64,000 nt of DNA from Chryseobacterium sp. JAH (lineage in GTDB: Bacteria > Bacteroidota > Bacteroidia > Flavobacteriales > Weeksellaceae). Both the position numbers and the translations under genes were made by a program. Shown piece by piece: positions 33,349-42,760 of the stretch (the first letter of the stretch is position 1; each line of letters begins with the position of its first letter). The stretch covers positions 1 to 64,000 of the forward strand of contig NZ_LMAH01000010.1 of NCBI RefSeq assembly GCF_001507335.1, written 5' to 3'. The notes under the pieces were generated by a model. It did not search any database and was not told where the DNA came from. It was given only the letters and a program-made list of their open reading frames with translations.

Positions 33349-34245
33349 ATGGAACAAGTAGAAAGAATTGATACAGTAGGTCAGTATCATCGTCTGGTAG
33401 GTGTTAATACCCTTCATCCGTTGGTAAGTGTGGTAAACTTTAACGAGATTCCGACAATACAACAGTTCAGGAGGTATATGGGTGTGTATGCCGTATTTTT
33501 AAAAGATATAAAATGCGGGGACATGATGTATGGCTGTCAACCTTATGATTATGAAGACGGTACTTTGGTATTCGTTTCTCCGGGTCAGGTTTATGGAATA
33601 GATAGTAAAGGAGTTGTAATAAAACCTTCTGGATATGGATTGATATTTCATCCGGATCTTATTACAGGAACAACTCTTGGGAAAAATATCAAAGATTATA
33701 CATTTTTTTCATACGAAGTGAATGAAGCTCTGCACTTATCGAAAAAAGAGAGAAAAACAATTCTTGACTGCCTGGAAAAGATTGCCGCTGAGATTGCACA
33801 AAATATCGACAAGCACAGCAAGACGCTTATTGTCTCAAATATAGAGGTTCTGCTGAATTACTGTATGCGTTTTTATGACCGGCAGTTCATTACCAGAAAT
33901 AATGTCAATAAAGATATTCTAATGAGATTTGAAGAGCTGCTTCGTAATTATTTTCTTTCAGACAAGCCATTTTTGCTAGGTTTGCCGAGTGTGAGCTATT
34001 GCGCAGAGGAACTCCACCTATCACCCAACTACTTTGGTGATCTCATAAAAAAAGAAACAGGGAGTACAGCTTTAGATTATATACAGACTAAACTCATTGA
34101 GGAGGCCAAGGAAAGAATATTTGATCACTCAAAATCAATCAATAATATAGCGAACGAATTGGGTTTTAAATATCAACAGCATTTTACACGGCTTTTCAAA
34201 CAGAAAACGGGGTATACACCAAACGAATACAGAAGCCTCAATTAG
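33349..34245 (+). CDS. AraC-family transcriptional regulator
   Basis: 298 aa from ATG 33349. An N-terminal cupin-like sensor (about 1-170, with LVFVSPGQVYGI) precedes a C-terminal AraC double HTH (about 205-298: SVSYCAEELHLSPNYFGDLI, then SINNIANELGFKYQQHFTRLF and the final GYTPNEYRSL). It is divergent from the MFS and hydrolase genes. Four ACTG direct repeats, one in its own promoter, mark its likely binding sites. A link to the cyclophilin-like operon 28 kb away rests on the shared site. Confidence 0.92.
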   Translation: MEQVERIDTVGQYHRLVGVNTLHPLVSVVNFNEIPTIQQFRRYMGVYAVFLKDIKCGDMMYGCQPYDYEDGTLVFVSPGQVYGIDSKGVVIKPSGYGLIFHPDLITGTTLGKNIKDYTFFSYEVNEALHLSKKERKTILDCLEKIAAEIAQNIDKHSKTLIVSNIEVLLNYCMRFYDRQFITRNNVNKDILMRFEELLRNYFLSDKPFLLGLPSVSYCAEELHLSPNYFGDLIKKETGSTALDYIQTKLIEEAKERIFDHSKSINNIANELGFKYQQHFTRLFKQKTGYTPNEYRSLN

Positions 34246-34796
34246 TTTTAATATTGATCTTCCGATTTTTAATTTAAAGATTGAGATTTGTCGATTTTTT
34301 ATCCAAATTAACAGATTGTTTCATAAGCGATTTTAAATTATTATATAATTTACATCATACTGATGATCTGAGTCTGTGCGATTTGATTTGAAACTTATTG
34401 CTGTTAGATACTTAGTTGGAGTTAATCATATGATAATGAATTTTTACACAGATGTTCTGTTCTAAATTCTTAATTATTGGTTTGATTATCATTACTTTTT
34501 TTAGTACTCTTAAATATCTGGTACAAGTAGACGTAAGTTGATGTTTTCATTCTCAAGTATAAAATTTGTAAGTTTATAAGATAAAAAACCGGAGTCTTAT
34601 AAAACTAATAGCAGATGGTCTCGAAAAAAAGACAAATAAAAGTAAGTTTAAACCGCTCTGTCGTTGGTCCACTGCCTGCGATTGAAGCATCAGATAAAAA
34701 AATGGGACGGATAATTGCATAGTGCTTCTAAACGGTTCCATTAAGGACAGATGTGATTGACAAGATTACAATTAAACTACACAAATATTAACTTAA
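34246..34796. other. Intergenic stretch with one doubtful small frame
   Basis: Mostly AT-rich with no clear gene. A 35-codon frame (34615-34722, starting MVSKKRQIKVSLNRS) has a somewhat different base composition and could be the start of a truncated gene or chance. No terminator hairpin is evident after the AraC gene. Confidence 0.35.
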
Positions 34797-35897
34797 ATGA
34801 CGGAATTAAGCAAAATTATCAATACATATCATCGCGCCATTTCTGAAGGGAAACAGACTGCCTTAGCGACTGTAGTGAACGTAGAAGGCTCTTCTTATCG
34901 ACAGCCGGGCGCCAGAATGCTTGTGACTGAAGATGGAATCCTGACAGGTGCTATCAGCGGAGGATGTCTGGAAGGTGATGCATTGAGAAAGGCTTTGCTT
35001 GCCATCAATCAGAAACAGAATAAACTGATCACCTACGATACAAGTGATGAAAGCATTTTGGAATTTAGTGTTCAGCTCGGCTGCAATGGAATTGTTCATA
35101 TTTTATTTGAATATATTGATTCTGACAATCCTCATAATCCATTGGAGTTACTGAAAAAAGTGGAAGAAAACCGCACAGAATCAGTAATTGCAACCTTGTT
35201 TTCTTTGGAAAGAAACGCAAAACAAATAGGAACGGTGAATGTTTTTCAGCAAAGCGAGAGTTTTTTTGATGTTCATTATTCTTTAGAAGATGAAAGTTTA
35301 AATGTTCTAAAGAATAAATCTTCGCAAATCAAAAATATTCATTTCGAAAACGGGGAACAGTGTGCATTGTTTCAATATATTGCTCCAGCCGTTTCGCTGG
35401 TGATTGCCGGCGCAGGAAACGACGTTCAGCCTGTGGTTAAGATGGCGGATATCTTGGGCTGGCAAGTTACTGTTGGTGAGGGCAGAGTGACTCACGCTAC
35501 TCAGAAGCGTTTTCCTGAAGCTAAAAATGTTATGGTTGTAAAACCTGAAGAATTGTTACAAAATGTCGTCATCGATGACAGAACTTATTTTGTTCTGATG
35601 ACTCACAATTATAAATATGATCTTGAAGTTTTAAAGCTGCTTTTAAAAACAAATTGTCCGTACATCGGAATATTGGGTCCAAAAACAAAACTGCAGAGAA
35701 TTTTTGATGACTTACATGCAGACGGAATTATTCTCACTCAAGAAGATTATCAGCGCATCTACGGTCCGATTGGTCTGGATATTGGCGCAGAAACGTCTGA
35801 AGAAATTGCTTTGTCCGTAATATCTGAAATTAAAGCTGTAATAGAAGATCGAAAAGGAACTTCTCTTCGTTACAAAACAGATAAAATACACAGTTAG
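34797..35897 (+). CDS. xdhC: XdhC-family molybdenum cofactor maturation protein
   Basis: 366 aa. The N-terminal XdhC/CoxI domain has SYRQPGARMLVTEDG and SGGCLEGDALRKA (residues about 30-60). The C-terminal XdhC_C Rossmann domain begins near 200 (SLVIAGAGNDVQPVVKMADI) and contains YIGILGPKTKLQRI. XdhC binds the cofactor, protects its sulfurated form and inserts it into xanthine-oxidase-family enzymes. It is the first gene of the cofactor operon and should serve the hydroxylase at 42.8-46.5 kb together with the desulfurase at 46572. Confidence 0.9.
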   Translation: MTELSKIINTYHRAISEGKQTALATVVNVEGSSYRQPGARMLVTEDGILTGAISGGCLEGDALRKALLAINQKQNKLITYDTSDESILEFSVQLGCNGIVHILFEYIDSDNPHNPLELLKKVEENRTESVIATLFSLERNAKQIGTVNVFQQSESFFDVHYSLEDESLNVLKNKSSQIKNIHFENGEQCALFQYIAPAVSLVIAGAGNDVQPVVKMADILGWQVTVGEGRVTHATQKRFPEAKNVMVVKPEELLQNVVIDDRTYFVLMTHNYKYDLEVLKLLLKTNCPYIGILGPKTKLQRIFDDLHADGIILTQEDYQRIYGPIGLDIGAETSEEIALSVISEIKAVIEDRKGTSLRYKTDKIHS

Positions 35898-35921
35898 TTT
35901 GGCTGCTAAAAATAAAATAAT

Positions 35922-36902
35922 ATGATTACAGATACTTTCGGAAGAGTGCATGATTATCTGAGGATTTCCCTTACAGATAATTGCAACCTGCGTTGTTTTT
36001 ACTGCATGCCGGAAGAAAAATATGCATTTGCTCCAGCCGCCAAACTCATGCAGGTAGATGAAATTGAAAAGATTGCTCAACTTTTTGTCGAATACGGAGT
36101 GAAGAAAATCAGACTGACGGGCGGCGAACCTTTGGTCAGAAAAGACGCTCCCAAGATATTAAAATCATTGGGCAAACTAGATATCGAACTCGCCATTACG
36201 ACTAATGGAATTCGTGTCGATGAAATGTTAAACGAATTGTTGGAAGCCCATATTAAAGCCATCAACATCAGCCTCGATACTTTACAGCCTGAAAAATTTT
36301 TAAAAATTACAAGACGTGATCTATTTCACCGCGTCAGAAATAATATCAATTTACTCTTGAGGCACAATATTCGTGTAAAAATCAATGTCGTCATCATGAA
36401 GGGTTTAAATGATGATGAGATTATTGATTTTATTGCTTTGACGAAACACAATAATATTGAAGTGCGGTTTATTGAGTTTATGCCTTTCAGCGGAAATCAG
36501 TGGACGAGTAATCAGGTGTTTACCTTACATGAGATTTTATTGAAAGTAAGTTCAAAATATGATGTCATTCCGGTTGAACCTGAACCCAATGACACATCCA
36601 GCCGTTACATCATTGATGGTCATGTTGGATCATTCGCCGTAATCAGCACAATGAGCCAGCCTTTCTGTGATACCTGCAACAGGATGAGACTGACTGCTGA
36701 CGGAAAATTAAAAAACTGTCTGTTCAGTAAAGATGAAACCGATCTATTGGGAGCTTTGAGGAATGGCCAGGATATTTTACCGTTAATTCAGCAGACGATG
36801 AAAGCTAAAGCCAAAGCTTTAGGCGGACAGTTCAGCGGTGTATTTGAAAATATCGATGCATCAAAATTAGAAAACAGAAGTATGATTACAATCGGTGGTT
36901 AA
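35922..36902 (+). CDS. moaA: GTP 3',8-cyclase MoaA
   Basis: 326 aa radical-SAM enzyme. The first cluster motif is CNLRCFYC (Cys21, 25, 28). The second, C-terminal cluster is FCDTCNRMRLTADGKLKNC (Cys249, 252, 266). It ends in Gly-Gly, as functional MoaA does. It performs the first step of molybdenum cofactor synthesis with MoaC. The stop overlaps the next start by one base. Confidence 0.96.
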   Translation: MITDTFGRVHDYLRISLTDNCNLRCFYCMPEEKYAFAPAAKLMQVDEIEKIAQLFVEYGVKKIRLTGGEPLVRKDAPKILKSLGKLDIELAITTNGIRVDEMLNELLEAHIKAINISLDTLQPEKFLKITRRDLFHRVRNNINLLLRHNIRVKINVVIMKGLNDDEIIDFIALTKHNNIEVRFIEFMPFSGNQWTSNQVFTLHEILLKVSSKYDVIPVEPEPNDTSSRYIIDGHVGSFAVISTMSQPFCDTCNRMRLTADGKLKNCLFSKDETDLLGALRNGQDILPLIQQTMKAKAKALGGQFSGVFENIDASKLENRSMITIGG

Positions 36903-37483
36903 TGGAAACAGGAATACTCATTTTAGCAGCAGGAAATTCCTCAAGACTTGGACAGCCTAAGCAGTTATTGGATTTTAATGGAAAAAGTCTGCTGCGACAT
37001 GTTGCTGAAGAATCACTGAAAATAACAAAATCTGTTGTAGTTGTTACAGGATCGAATTCAATCGAAATTTCAAAAGAAATTAATGATCTTGAACTTATCA
37101 TTGCGGAAAATAAAAAATGGAAAGAGGGCATGGGTTCTTCAATCCATATCGGATTAAATCAGCTTTTAAATGCAATTCCAACCATTGAAAACTGTATTGT
37201 TTCAGTTTGCGATCAGCCTTTTATCGAAGCATCGGTTTTCTCTGAATTAATTCAGATGCAGCAAGATTCTCAAAAAGGAATCATCGCTTCAAAATACGCA
37301 GACACTTTGGGAACACCGGTTTTATTTATCCAAAAATATTTTAAGAATTTATATGATCTTTCCGGACAGGAAGGTGCTAAAAAACTCCTCCAAAAATTTA
37401 TAGACGATATCGCTGAAATTAATTTTGAAAAAGGCGCAATAGATATCGACACCCAAAAAGATTACCAACAACTGATTCAATGA
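36902..37483 (+). CDS. MobA/MocA-like molybdopterin nucleotidyltransferase
   Basis: 193 aa NTP-transferase fold with ILAAGNSSRLGQPKQLL at the N-terminus and VSVCDQPFIEAS near residue 100. The family includes MobA (GTP) and MocA (CTP). Since the partner enzyme here is a xanthine-oxidase-type hydroxylase, MocA-like cytidylylation, or a related quality-control role, is the better guess. It overlaps moaA by 1 nt and moeA by 4 nt. Confidence 0.82.
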   Translation: METGILILAAGNSSRLGQPKQLLDFNGKSLLRHVAEESLKITKSVVVVTGSNSIEISKEINDLELIIAENKKWKEGMGSSIHIGLNQLLNAIPTIENCIVSVCDQPFIEASVFSELIQMQQDSQKGIIASKYADTLGTPVLFIQKYFKNLYDLSGQEGAKKLLQKFIDDIAEINFEKGAIDIDTQKDYQQLIQ

Positions 37484-38664
37484 AAATGATTTCCGTCAAC
37501 GAAGCCAAGCAAATCATCCTACAATCTGCATTAACGAAAAAAAGCAGTATCATTCCGCTGTCAGAAGCTTTTGGATTGGTCACTTCAGAAGATGTAATTG
37601 CTTCAACCGACATTCCCAATTTTGCACAGTCGTCGATGGATGGTTATGCTTTAAGATTTGCAGATCATGATCAGCCTATTGCTGTGATTGGTGAAATGGC
37701 TGCAGGCGCATCAATACAACTGGCAATTAGTGGCAACGAAGCTACCAGAATTTTTACCGGAGCGCCTCTGCCTGAAAACGCAGATACCGTGGTAATGCAG
37801 GAAAAAATTCGTTTGGAAAATAAAACGCTGACTGTTGAAGACGAAAATTTATCTGAGGGTCTCAACGTTCGTCCGAAAGGTGCCGAAGTAAAAAAAGGAG
37901 AAGTCGCCATGACAGAAGGAACCTATCTTTCTGCAGCTGCAATCGGATTTCTTGCCGGAATCGGTTGTGCAGAAATTTCAGTTTATACACCTCCCAAAGT
38001 AGCCATTATTCTTACCGGAAACGAACTTCAGGATCCCGGAAATCCATTGGAATTTGGTCAGGTCTACGAAGCTAATTCTTTTCAGTTGAAAGCAGTTTTA
38101 AATCAAACTGGAATTAAAAATATTGAAGTCTTCAGAGCTGAAGACGATCCTAAAGAATTGCATAAGATTCTCGAAAAAGCAATCGAAAACAATGATGTTG
38201 TCTTACTCAACGGCGGTGTGAGTGTAGGCGATTATGATTTTGTTACTCAGGTGGCAAATACTTGCGGTGTGGAAGAAAAATTTCATAAGATCAAACAAAA
38301 ACCGGGAAAGCCACTTTTCTTTGGGACAAAAGAAAACAACTTGGTTTTCGGACTTCCCGGTAATCCATCTTCATCGTTAACCTGCTTTTACGAATATGTT
38401 TTACCGGCGCTCGAAAAAGTGATGGGACTGCCATCAGGTGTTAGTGAGACAACCGCAACCGTAACTCATCATTACCCTAAACCTGTAGGATTGACGCATT
38501 TTCTGAAAGCATTTTACAACGATGGAAAAGTGACACCGCTTCACGCTCAGGAATCTTTCCGTCTGCATTCTTTTGCACAGGCAAACTGTTTCATTGTTTT
38601 GCCTGAAGAGTCATTGGGATGCAAAGAAAATGATGACGTTATAGTTCATCTCTTACCAAAATAA
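37480..38664 (+). CDS. moeA: Molybdopterin molybdotransferase MoeA
   Basis: 394 aa with the four-domain MoeA order. It contains IPNFAQSSMDGYALRFAD (about residue 48), the ADTVVMQE loop, LTGNELQDPG (about 185) and NGGVSVGDYDF (about 247), then GLPGNPSSSLTCFYE (about 295). It inserts molybdate into adenylylated molybdopterin. It overlaps the preceding gene by 4 nt. Confidence 0.95.
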   Translation: MKMISVNEAKQIILQSALTKKSSIIPLSEAFGLVTSEDVIASTDIPNFAQSSMDGYALRFADHDQPIAVIGEMAAGASIQLAISGNEATRIFTGAPLPENADTVVMQEKIRLENKTLTVEDENLSEGLNVRPKGAEVKKGEVAMTEGTYLSAAAIGFLAGIGCAEISVYTPPKVAIILTGNELQDPGNPLEFGQVYEANSFQLKAVLNQTGIKNIEVFRAEDDPKELHKILEKAIENNDVVLLNGGVSVGDYDFVTQVANTCGVEEKFHKIKQKPGKPLFFGTKENNLVFGLPGNPSSSLTCFYEYVLPALEKVMGLPSGVSETTATVTHHYPKPVGLTHFLKAFYNDGKVTPLHAQESFRLHSFAQANCFIVLPEESLGCKENDDVIVHLLPK

Positions 38665-38699
38665 TATAATTAGAATTTAAAAATCAACGTCTTAAGCCA

Positions 38700-39434
38700 A
38701 TGTATGTAGAAATATTTTATGTTATTCTTTTTTTTGTTGCCTTTCTTTACGCTGCTGTCGGTCATGGTGGTGCCAGTGGATATTTAGCACTCATGGCTCT
38801 TTACGGCGTAGCTCCGGAAGAGATGAAACCGACCGCTTTGGTGCTCAATCTCTTTGTTTCCTTAACGTCTTTCATTCAGTATTACCGTGGCGGATATTTT
38901 TCCAGAAAACTTTTTATACCAATTGCAGCAGCTTCGATTCCGCTTGCCTTTATTGGCGGAATGATTACCGTAGAAGAAAATATTTATAAACGAATCCTCG
39001 GAATATTGCTTTTATTTCCGGTGATTCGATTTTTCTTTTTTAAAAATGTAGACGACAGTGAACTGAAACCTCACAATACGACAATTGCAGTTGTAACCGG
39101 CGGAGTAGTAGGTTTACTCTCAGGAATGATCGGCATTGGTGGCGGTATTATTCTTTCTCCGATTTTACTTTTGTTGCACTGGACTAATCAGAAACAGACC
39201 GCAGCAATAAGCGCAGCTTTCATTTTCGTTAATTCGGTGGCAGGGCTAGGTGGAATGGTGACGCAGGGAATATCTTTCACTGGAGATATGGTGATGTACA
39301 TCATGGTTGCTTTCACAGGAGGATTACTAGGCGCTTATTTAGGTTCAAAAAAATTCAATCAAAATGTTTTAAAATATGTCTTGGCGACCGTTTTGCTGAT
39401 GGCATCGTATAAATTATTACTCACAAAAGCTTAA
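38700..39434 (+). CDS. TSUP-family (TauE/SafE) membrane permease
   Basis: 244 aa, seven to eight transmembrane helices in two repeats. The repeat motifs are AAVGHGGASGYLALMALYGV (about residue 18) and GLLSGMIGIGGGIILSPILL (about 137). TSUP proteins move sulfite, sulfonates and similar small anions. No ModABC molybdate importer is in the operon, so an oxyanion role tied to the cofactor, or sulfite release, is possible but unproven. It is followed after 2 bp by a SuoX-like protein. Confidence 0.85.
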   Translation: MYVEIFYVILFFVAFLYAAVGHGGASGYLALMALYGVAPEEMKPTALVLNLFVSLTSFIQYYRGGYFSRKLFIPIAAASIPLAFIGGMITVEENIYKRILGILLLFPVIRFFFFKNVDDSELKPHNTTIAVVTGGVVGLLSGMIGIGGGIILSPILLLLHWTNQKQTAAISAAFIFVNSVAGLGGMVTQGISFTGDMVMYIMVAFTGGLLGAYLGSKKFNQNVLKYVLATVLLMASYKLLLTKA

Positions 39435-39436
39435 CC

Positions 39437-39934
39437 ATGAAGATTCTTTCAATTTTTATTTTATTTTTTGGTTTGACACTCAATGCTCAAGCGACTAACT
39501 CGGTTTCTGTAACCGGAGATATTGCCAAGCCATTGACCATCAATTTTAATGATCTGAAAAGTTATCATAAACATTCGGTCGACAGTCTGGTGATTTATAA
39601 TCACAAAATGGATTACAAAAGCACTCTGAAAAAAATAAAAGGTGTTCTACTAAGAGATGTTTTAACAAAAGTTGATTTTAAAACTGATTCGCCAAAATTA
39701 TTGAGTGAATTTTATTTAGTCTGCATCGCCAATGACGGGTATAAAGTTGTTTTTTCATGGAACGAAATTTTCAACAGCGGCAACGGAGATCAGGCGTTTA
39801 TTGTAACGGAACTGAATGGATCTGATGTTTCTCAATCAGAAGAAAATATCATATTAATAACGCCGACCGATAAAGCAACAGGAAGAAGATATGTAAAGAA
39901 TTTGTCTAAAATTGTAATCCAGCAAGTGAAATAG
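39437..39934 (+). CDS. Exported molybdopterin-oxidoreductase-fold (SuoX-like) protein
   Basis: 165 aa with a signal peptide (about 1-20, ending LNAQA) and a compact domain of the sulfite-oxidase/nitrate-reductase molybdopterin-binding family (GVLLRDVLTKVDF, ANDGYKVVFSWNEIF, TGRRYVKNLSKIVI). It is much shorter than sulfite oxidase and lacks the cofactor-ligating cysteine, so it is not itself an oxidase. Its place next to a TSUP permease within the cofactor operon is suggestive, but its role is unknown. Confidence 0.75.
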   Translation: MKILSIFILFFGLTLNAQATNSVSVTGDIAKPLTINFNDLKSYHKHSVDSLVIYNHKMDYKSTLKKIKGVLLRDVLTKVDFKTDSPKLLSEFYLVCIANDGYKVVFSWNEIFNSGNGDQAFIVTELNGSDVSQSEENIILITPTDKATGRRYVKNLSKIVIQQVK

Positions 39935-39936
39935 TT

Positions 39937-40164
39937 ATGGAAATAAAAGTCATCTCATTTGGACAGATAGCGGAAATTACGGGAAGAGAATTCGTGTCGG
40001 AAGCAGGAGATTTAGATTCGTTAAAGTTGTTTTTAATTCAAAAATTTCCCGAACTTTCAGAAAGGAAATTTGCTTTTGCGGTGAATAAAAAATTGGTGCA
40101 GGAAAATATCATCTTAAATCAAAATGATGTAGTGGCTTTGATGCCGCCTTATTCGGGAGGATAA
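39937..40164 (+). CDS. moaD: Molybdopterin synthase small subunit MoaD
   Basis: 75 aa ubiquitin-like protein ending in Ser-Gly-Gly, the C-terminus that MoeB adenylylates and that then carries the thiocarboxylate sulfur. It starts 2 bp after the SuoX-like gene, and moeB follows after 4 bp. Confidence 0.92.
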   Translation: MEIKVISFGQIAEITGREFVSEAGDLDSLKLFLIQKFPELSERKFAFAVNKKLVQENIILNQNDVVALMPPYSGG

Positions 40165-40168
40165 TAAT

Positions 40169-41290
40169 ATGGAAAATTACAACGAAAGATACGCCAGGCA
40201 TTACGCTTTGTCTGACTTCGGTTTTGAAGGTCAGCAAAAACTTTTGCAGACAAAAGTTCTTGTCATCGGGGCAGGTGGTTTAGGCTGTCCGGTTCTCCAG
40301 TATCTTGCTGCTGCAGGGGTTGGGACCATTGGAATTGTCGAGCAGGACCGAATTTCACTGAGCAATCTTCAGCGTCAGACACTTTATTCTACCGATGACG
40401 TTGGTAAAATGAAAACTGATGTTGCCTCTTTAAAATTAAAACTTTTAAATCCCGAAATAAACATAAACTCTTATCAGCTTGAGCTGACTTCAGAAAATGC
40501 CTGGGATCTTATTACAGAGTATGAAATTATCGTCGACTGTACCGATAATTTTGCCACACGGTATCTGATCAATGATGCCTGTGTACTTTTAGATAAGCCT
40601 TTGATTTTCGGGGCGATTTATAAATATGAAGGTCAGGTGGCTGTTTTTAATTTAAATTTAAAAAATAATAAAGCTGTAAACTACAGAAATCTTTTTCCAG
40701 ATCCACCCAAACCAGATGAAGTGCAGAACTGTAATGAAGTCGGTGTTTTGGGTGTCCTTCCAGGAATAATTGGAATGATGCAGGCGAACGAAGTAATTAA
40801 ATTAATTACAGGTGTCGGTGAAGTTTTAGATGGTAGATTATTGACTTTTAATATGCTCACTTATGAGAATTTCATTATGGATGTTTCAAATGAAAATTCA
40901 GCCGTACATTTAATTCCTCAGGATAGAAAAGCTTTTGAAGAAACCAATTATGACTTTCTCTGTGGAATTTCAAAAATTAATCTTGAGGATTTAAATCCTG
41001 ATAATTTTATTAAACAAACATTCAATGAAAACACACTGACCATCGACGTACGGGAAGTTGATGAACTCCCGAAGGCAGATTTTAAACATATTCAAATTCC
41101 CCTTTCGGAATTAAAAAGCAGAGTGTCGGAAATTGAGAAAGAAAAGATTATTTTATTCTGTCAAAGCGGAAAACGAAGTCTGAAAGCAGCAGGTATTTTA
41201 CTGGAACATTTCGGAAATCAGAAAAAAATTAGCCATCTTAAAGGTGGAATCACAGGATTACAGGAAAGAAAAAATGAGCAGAGCAATTAA
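40169..41290 (+). CDS. moeB: MoeB-type adenylyltransferase with C-terminal rhodanese domain
   Basis: 373 aa. Residues 1-240 are the E1-like ThiF/MoeB fold: nucleotide loop VIGAGGLGCPVLQYLAAAGV, DRISLSNLQRQTLY, DCTDNFATRYLIND. Residues about 275-373 are a rhodanese domain with the active loop FCQSGKRS. The protein activates MoaD and probably also delivers sulfur, as in MOCS3-like fusions. I see no paired CxxC zinc site as in E. coli MoeB. The 3' end overlaps moaE by 17 nt. Confidence 0.9.
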   Translation: MENYNERYARHYALSDFGFEGQQKLLQTKVLVIGAGGLGCPVLQYLAAAGVGTIGIVEQDRISLSNLQRQTLYSTDDVGKMKTDVASLKLKLLNPEININSYQLELTSENAWDLITEYEIIVDCTDNFATRYLINDACVLLDKPLIFGAIYKYEGQVAVFNLNLKNNKAVNYRNLFPDPPKPDEVQNCNEVGVLGVLPGIIGMMQANEVIKLITGVGEVLDGRLLTFNMLTYENFIMDVSNENSAVHLIPQDRKAFEETNYDFLCGISKINLEDLNPDNFIKQTFNENTLTIDVREVDELPKADFKHIQIPLSELKSRVSEIEKEKIILFCQSGKRSLKAAGILLEHFGNQKKISHLKGGITGLQERKNEQSN

Positions 41291-41714
41291 AAATATATTT
41301 ACAGAAGGAGCGATCAGTCCGGTTTTTATTTCTGAAAGCATTGCAAAACATGCGACGAAAAAAGACATTGGAGCACACAGTATTTTTCTGGGTCAAATCA
41401 GAGAAGATGTGGTCGACGGCAAAACCGTAGCTGCAATTGAATATACCGCTTACGAGGAAATGGTTTTGGAGAAAATGCACGAAATCAGGGAAGAGATTTT
41501 TTTGAAATATTATCTGACCTGCATGCATGTTCATCACAGTTTAGGAATTGTTAATGCAGGAGAAATCTGTCTTTTTGTTTTTACTTCTTCAAAACACAGA
41601 ATTGCAGCAATGGAAGCCTGTAATGAACTTGTAGAACGCATCAAATCAGAGCTTCAGATTTGGGGCAGAGAAATTTTTAACGACGAATCCCACCAGTGGA
41701 AAGTAAATAAATAA
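41274..41714 (+). CDS. moaE: Molybdopterin synthase large subunit MoaE
   Basis: 146 aa from ATG 41274, which starts inside the end of moeB; an upstream frame extension exists but has no role. The family pattern is present: GAHSIFLGQIREDVVDGK, AIEYTAYEEMVLEKM, then VHHSLGIVNAGEICLFV. In the catalytic C-terminal loop the lysine before the WKRE of E. coli MoaE is kept (ERIKSELQIW), but the next position is Gly-Arg (WGRE). It combines with MoaD to convert cPMP to molybdopterin. Confidence 0.92.
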   Translation: MSRAIKNIFTEGAISPVFISESIAKHATKKDIGAHSIFLGQIREDVVDGKTVAAIEYTAYEEMVLEKMHEIREEIFLKYYLTCMHVHHSLGIVNAGEICLFVFTSSKHRIAAMEACNELVERIKSELQIWGREIFNDESHQWKVNK

Positions 41715-41715
41715 T

Positions 41716-42624
41716 ATGGTTGACATTACACATAAATCATTCACGCTGCGTAAGGCGATAGCGACAGCAACAGTAAAAACTTCTTCAACAGAAACCATTT
41801 CGGCAATAGAAAACCGCACCGTTCCGAAAGGAGATATTTTTGAATTTTCAAGGGCGTCGGCATTATTTGCGGTTAAAAAAACAAGTGACGTCATTCCGGA
41901 TTGTCATCCTTTGCCTATAGAATTTACATCGGTTACTTTTAAAATAAAAGATTTGTCTGTGATTATTTCGGTTGAAGTGCATACCATTTATAAAACCGGA
42001 GTAGAAGTGGAGGCGATGCACGGCGCATCAGTGGCCGCACTGGTGATGTACGATATGCTGAAACCGATTGACAAACACGTAGAAATTCAGAACATCCGCC
42101 TATTGGAAAAAAAGGGCGGTAAATCTGACAGCAATAAATTTATAAATTCTGATATAAAAGCGGCTGTGATCGTTTGTTCAGATTCGGCATTTCGTGGCGA
42201 GAAAGAAGATACTTCAGGAAAAGCAATTTGTGCAGGCTTAGAAAAATATCAGATCACAGATGTCAATTATCAGATTATTGAAGATGATTTTAATACCATC
42301 CAATCCACTTTGATTAATTGTAAAGAAAGTAATGTTGATTTGGTCATTTTCACTGGCGGAACCGGACTTTCAGCCAGAGATGTCACTCCCGAGGCAGTTG
42401 CTCCACTGATCGACCGAGAAATTCCTGGTATTATGGAAACGGCGAGAAGTTACGGACAGCAAAGAATAAAAACCGCAATGCTTTCGAGAGGAGTAGCAGG
42501 TTTTTCAGGTAAGACGCTGGTGCTAACTTTGCCAGGTTCCAAAAAAGCGGTTGAAGAATCTATGGAAGCACTTTTCCCACAGATTCTGCACGTTTTCCAG
42601 TTGAATGATAATCAGATTCATTAA
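41716..42624 (+). CDS. moaCB: Bifunctional MoaC-MoaB/Mog fusion
   Basis: 302 aa in two parts. Residues 1-145 are MoaC, cyclic pyranopterin monophosphate synthase (SDVIPDCHPLPIEFTSV, VEVEAMHGASVAALVMYDML). Residues about 150-300 are MoaB/MogA, molybdopterin adenylyltransferase (VIVCSDSAFRGEKEDTSGK, VIFTGGTGLSARDVTPEA, TLVLTLPGSKKAVEE). One gene thus supplies the partner of MoaA at the start and of MoeA at the end of the pathway. It is the last gene before a terminator. Confidence 0.93.
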   Translation: MVDITHKSFTLRKAIATATVKTSSTETISAIENRTVPKGDIFEFSRASALFAVKKTSDVIPDCHPLPIEFTSVTFKIKDLSVIISVEVHTIYKTGVEVEAMHGASVAALVMYDMLKPIDKHVEIQNIRLLEKKGGKSDSNKFINSDIKAAVIVCSDSAFRGEKEDTSGKAICAGLEKYQITDVNYQIIEDDFNTIQSTLINCKESNVDLVIFTGGTGLSARDVTPEAVAPLIDREIPGIMETARSYGQQRIKTAMLSRGVAGFSGKTLVLTLPGSKKAVEESMEALFPQILHVFQLNDNQIH

Positions 42625-42696
42625 GTCTAATTTAATTTTAATTAAAATTCGGTCTTAAATACATCGATTATAAATTAGCTTTAATACTACCACATG

Positions 42697-42728
42697 AGCC
42701 GTTATGTAGACATAACGGTTCTTTTTTT
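42697..42728 (+). terminator. Terminator of the molybdenum cofactor operon
   Basis: Stem GCCGTTATG/CATAACGGT (42698-42706 with 42711-42719, one wobble pair) and a T7 run at 42722-42728. The hydroxylase genes therefore start a new transcript. Confidence 0.8.
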
Positions 42729-42760
42729 GTAATAGGTTCACTATACCAAAGCTCAAATTT

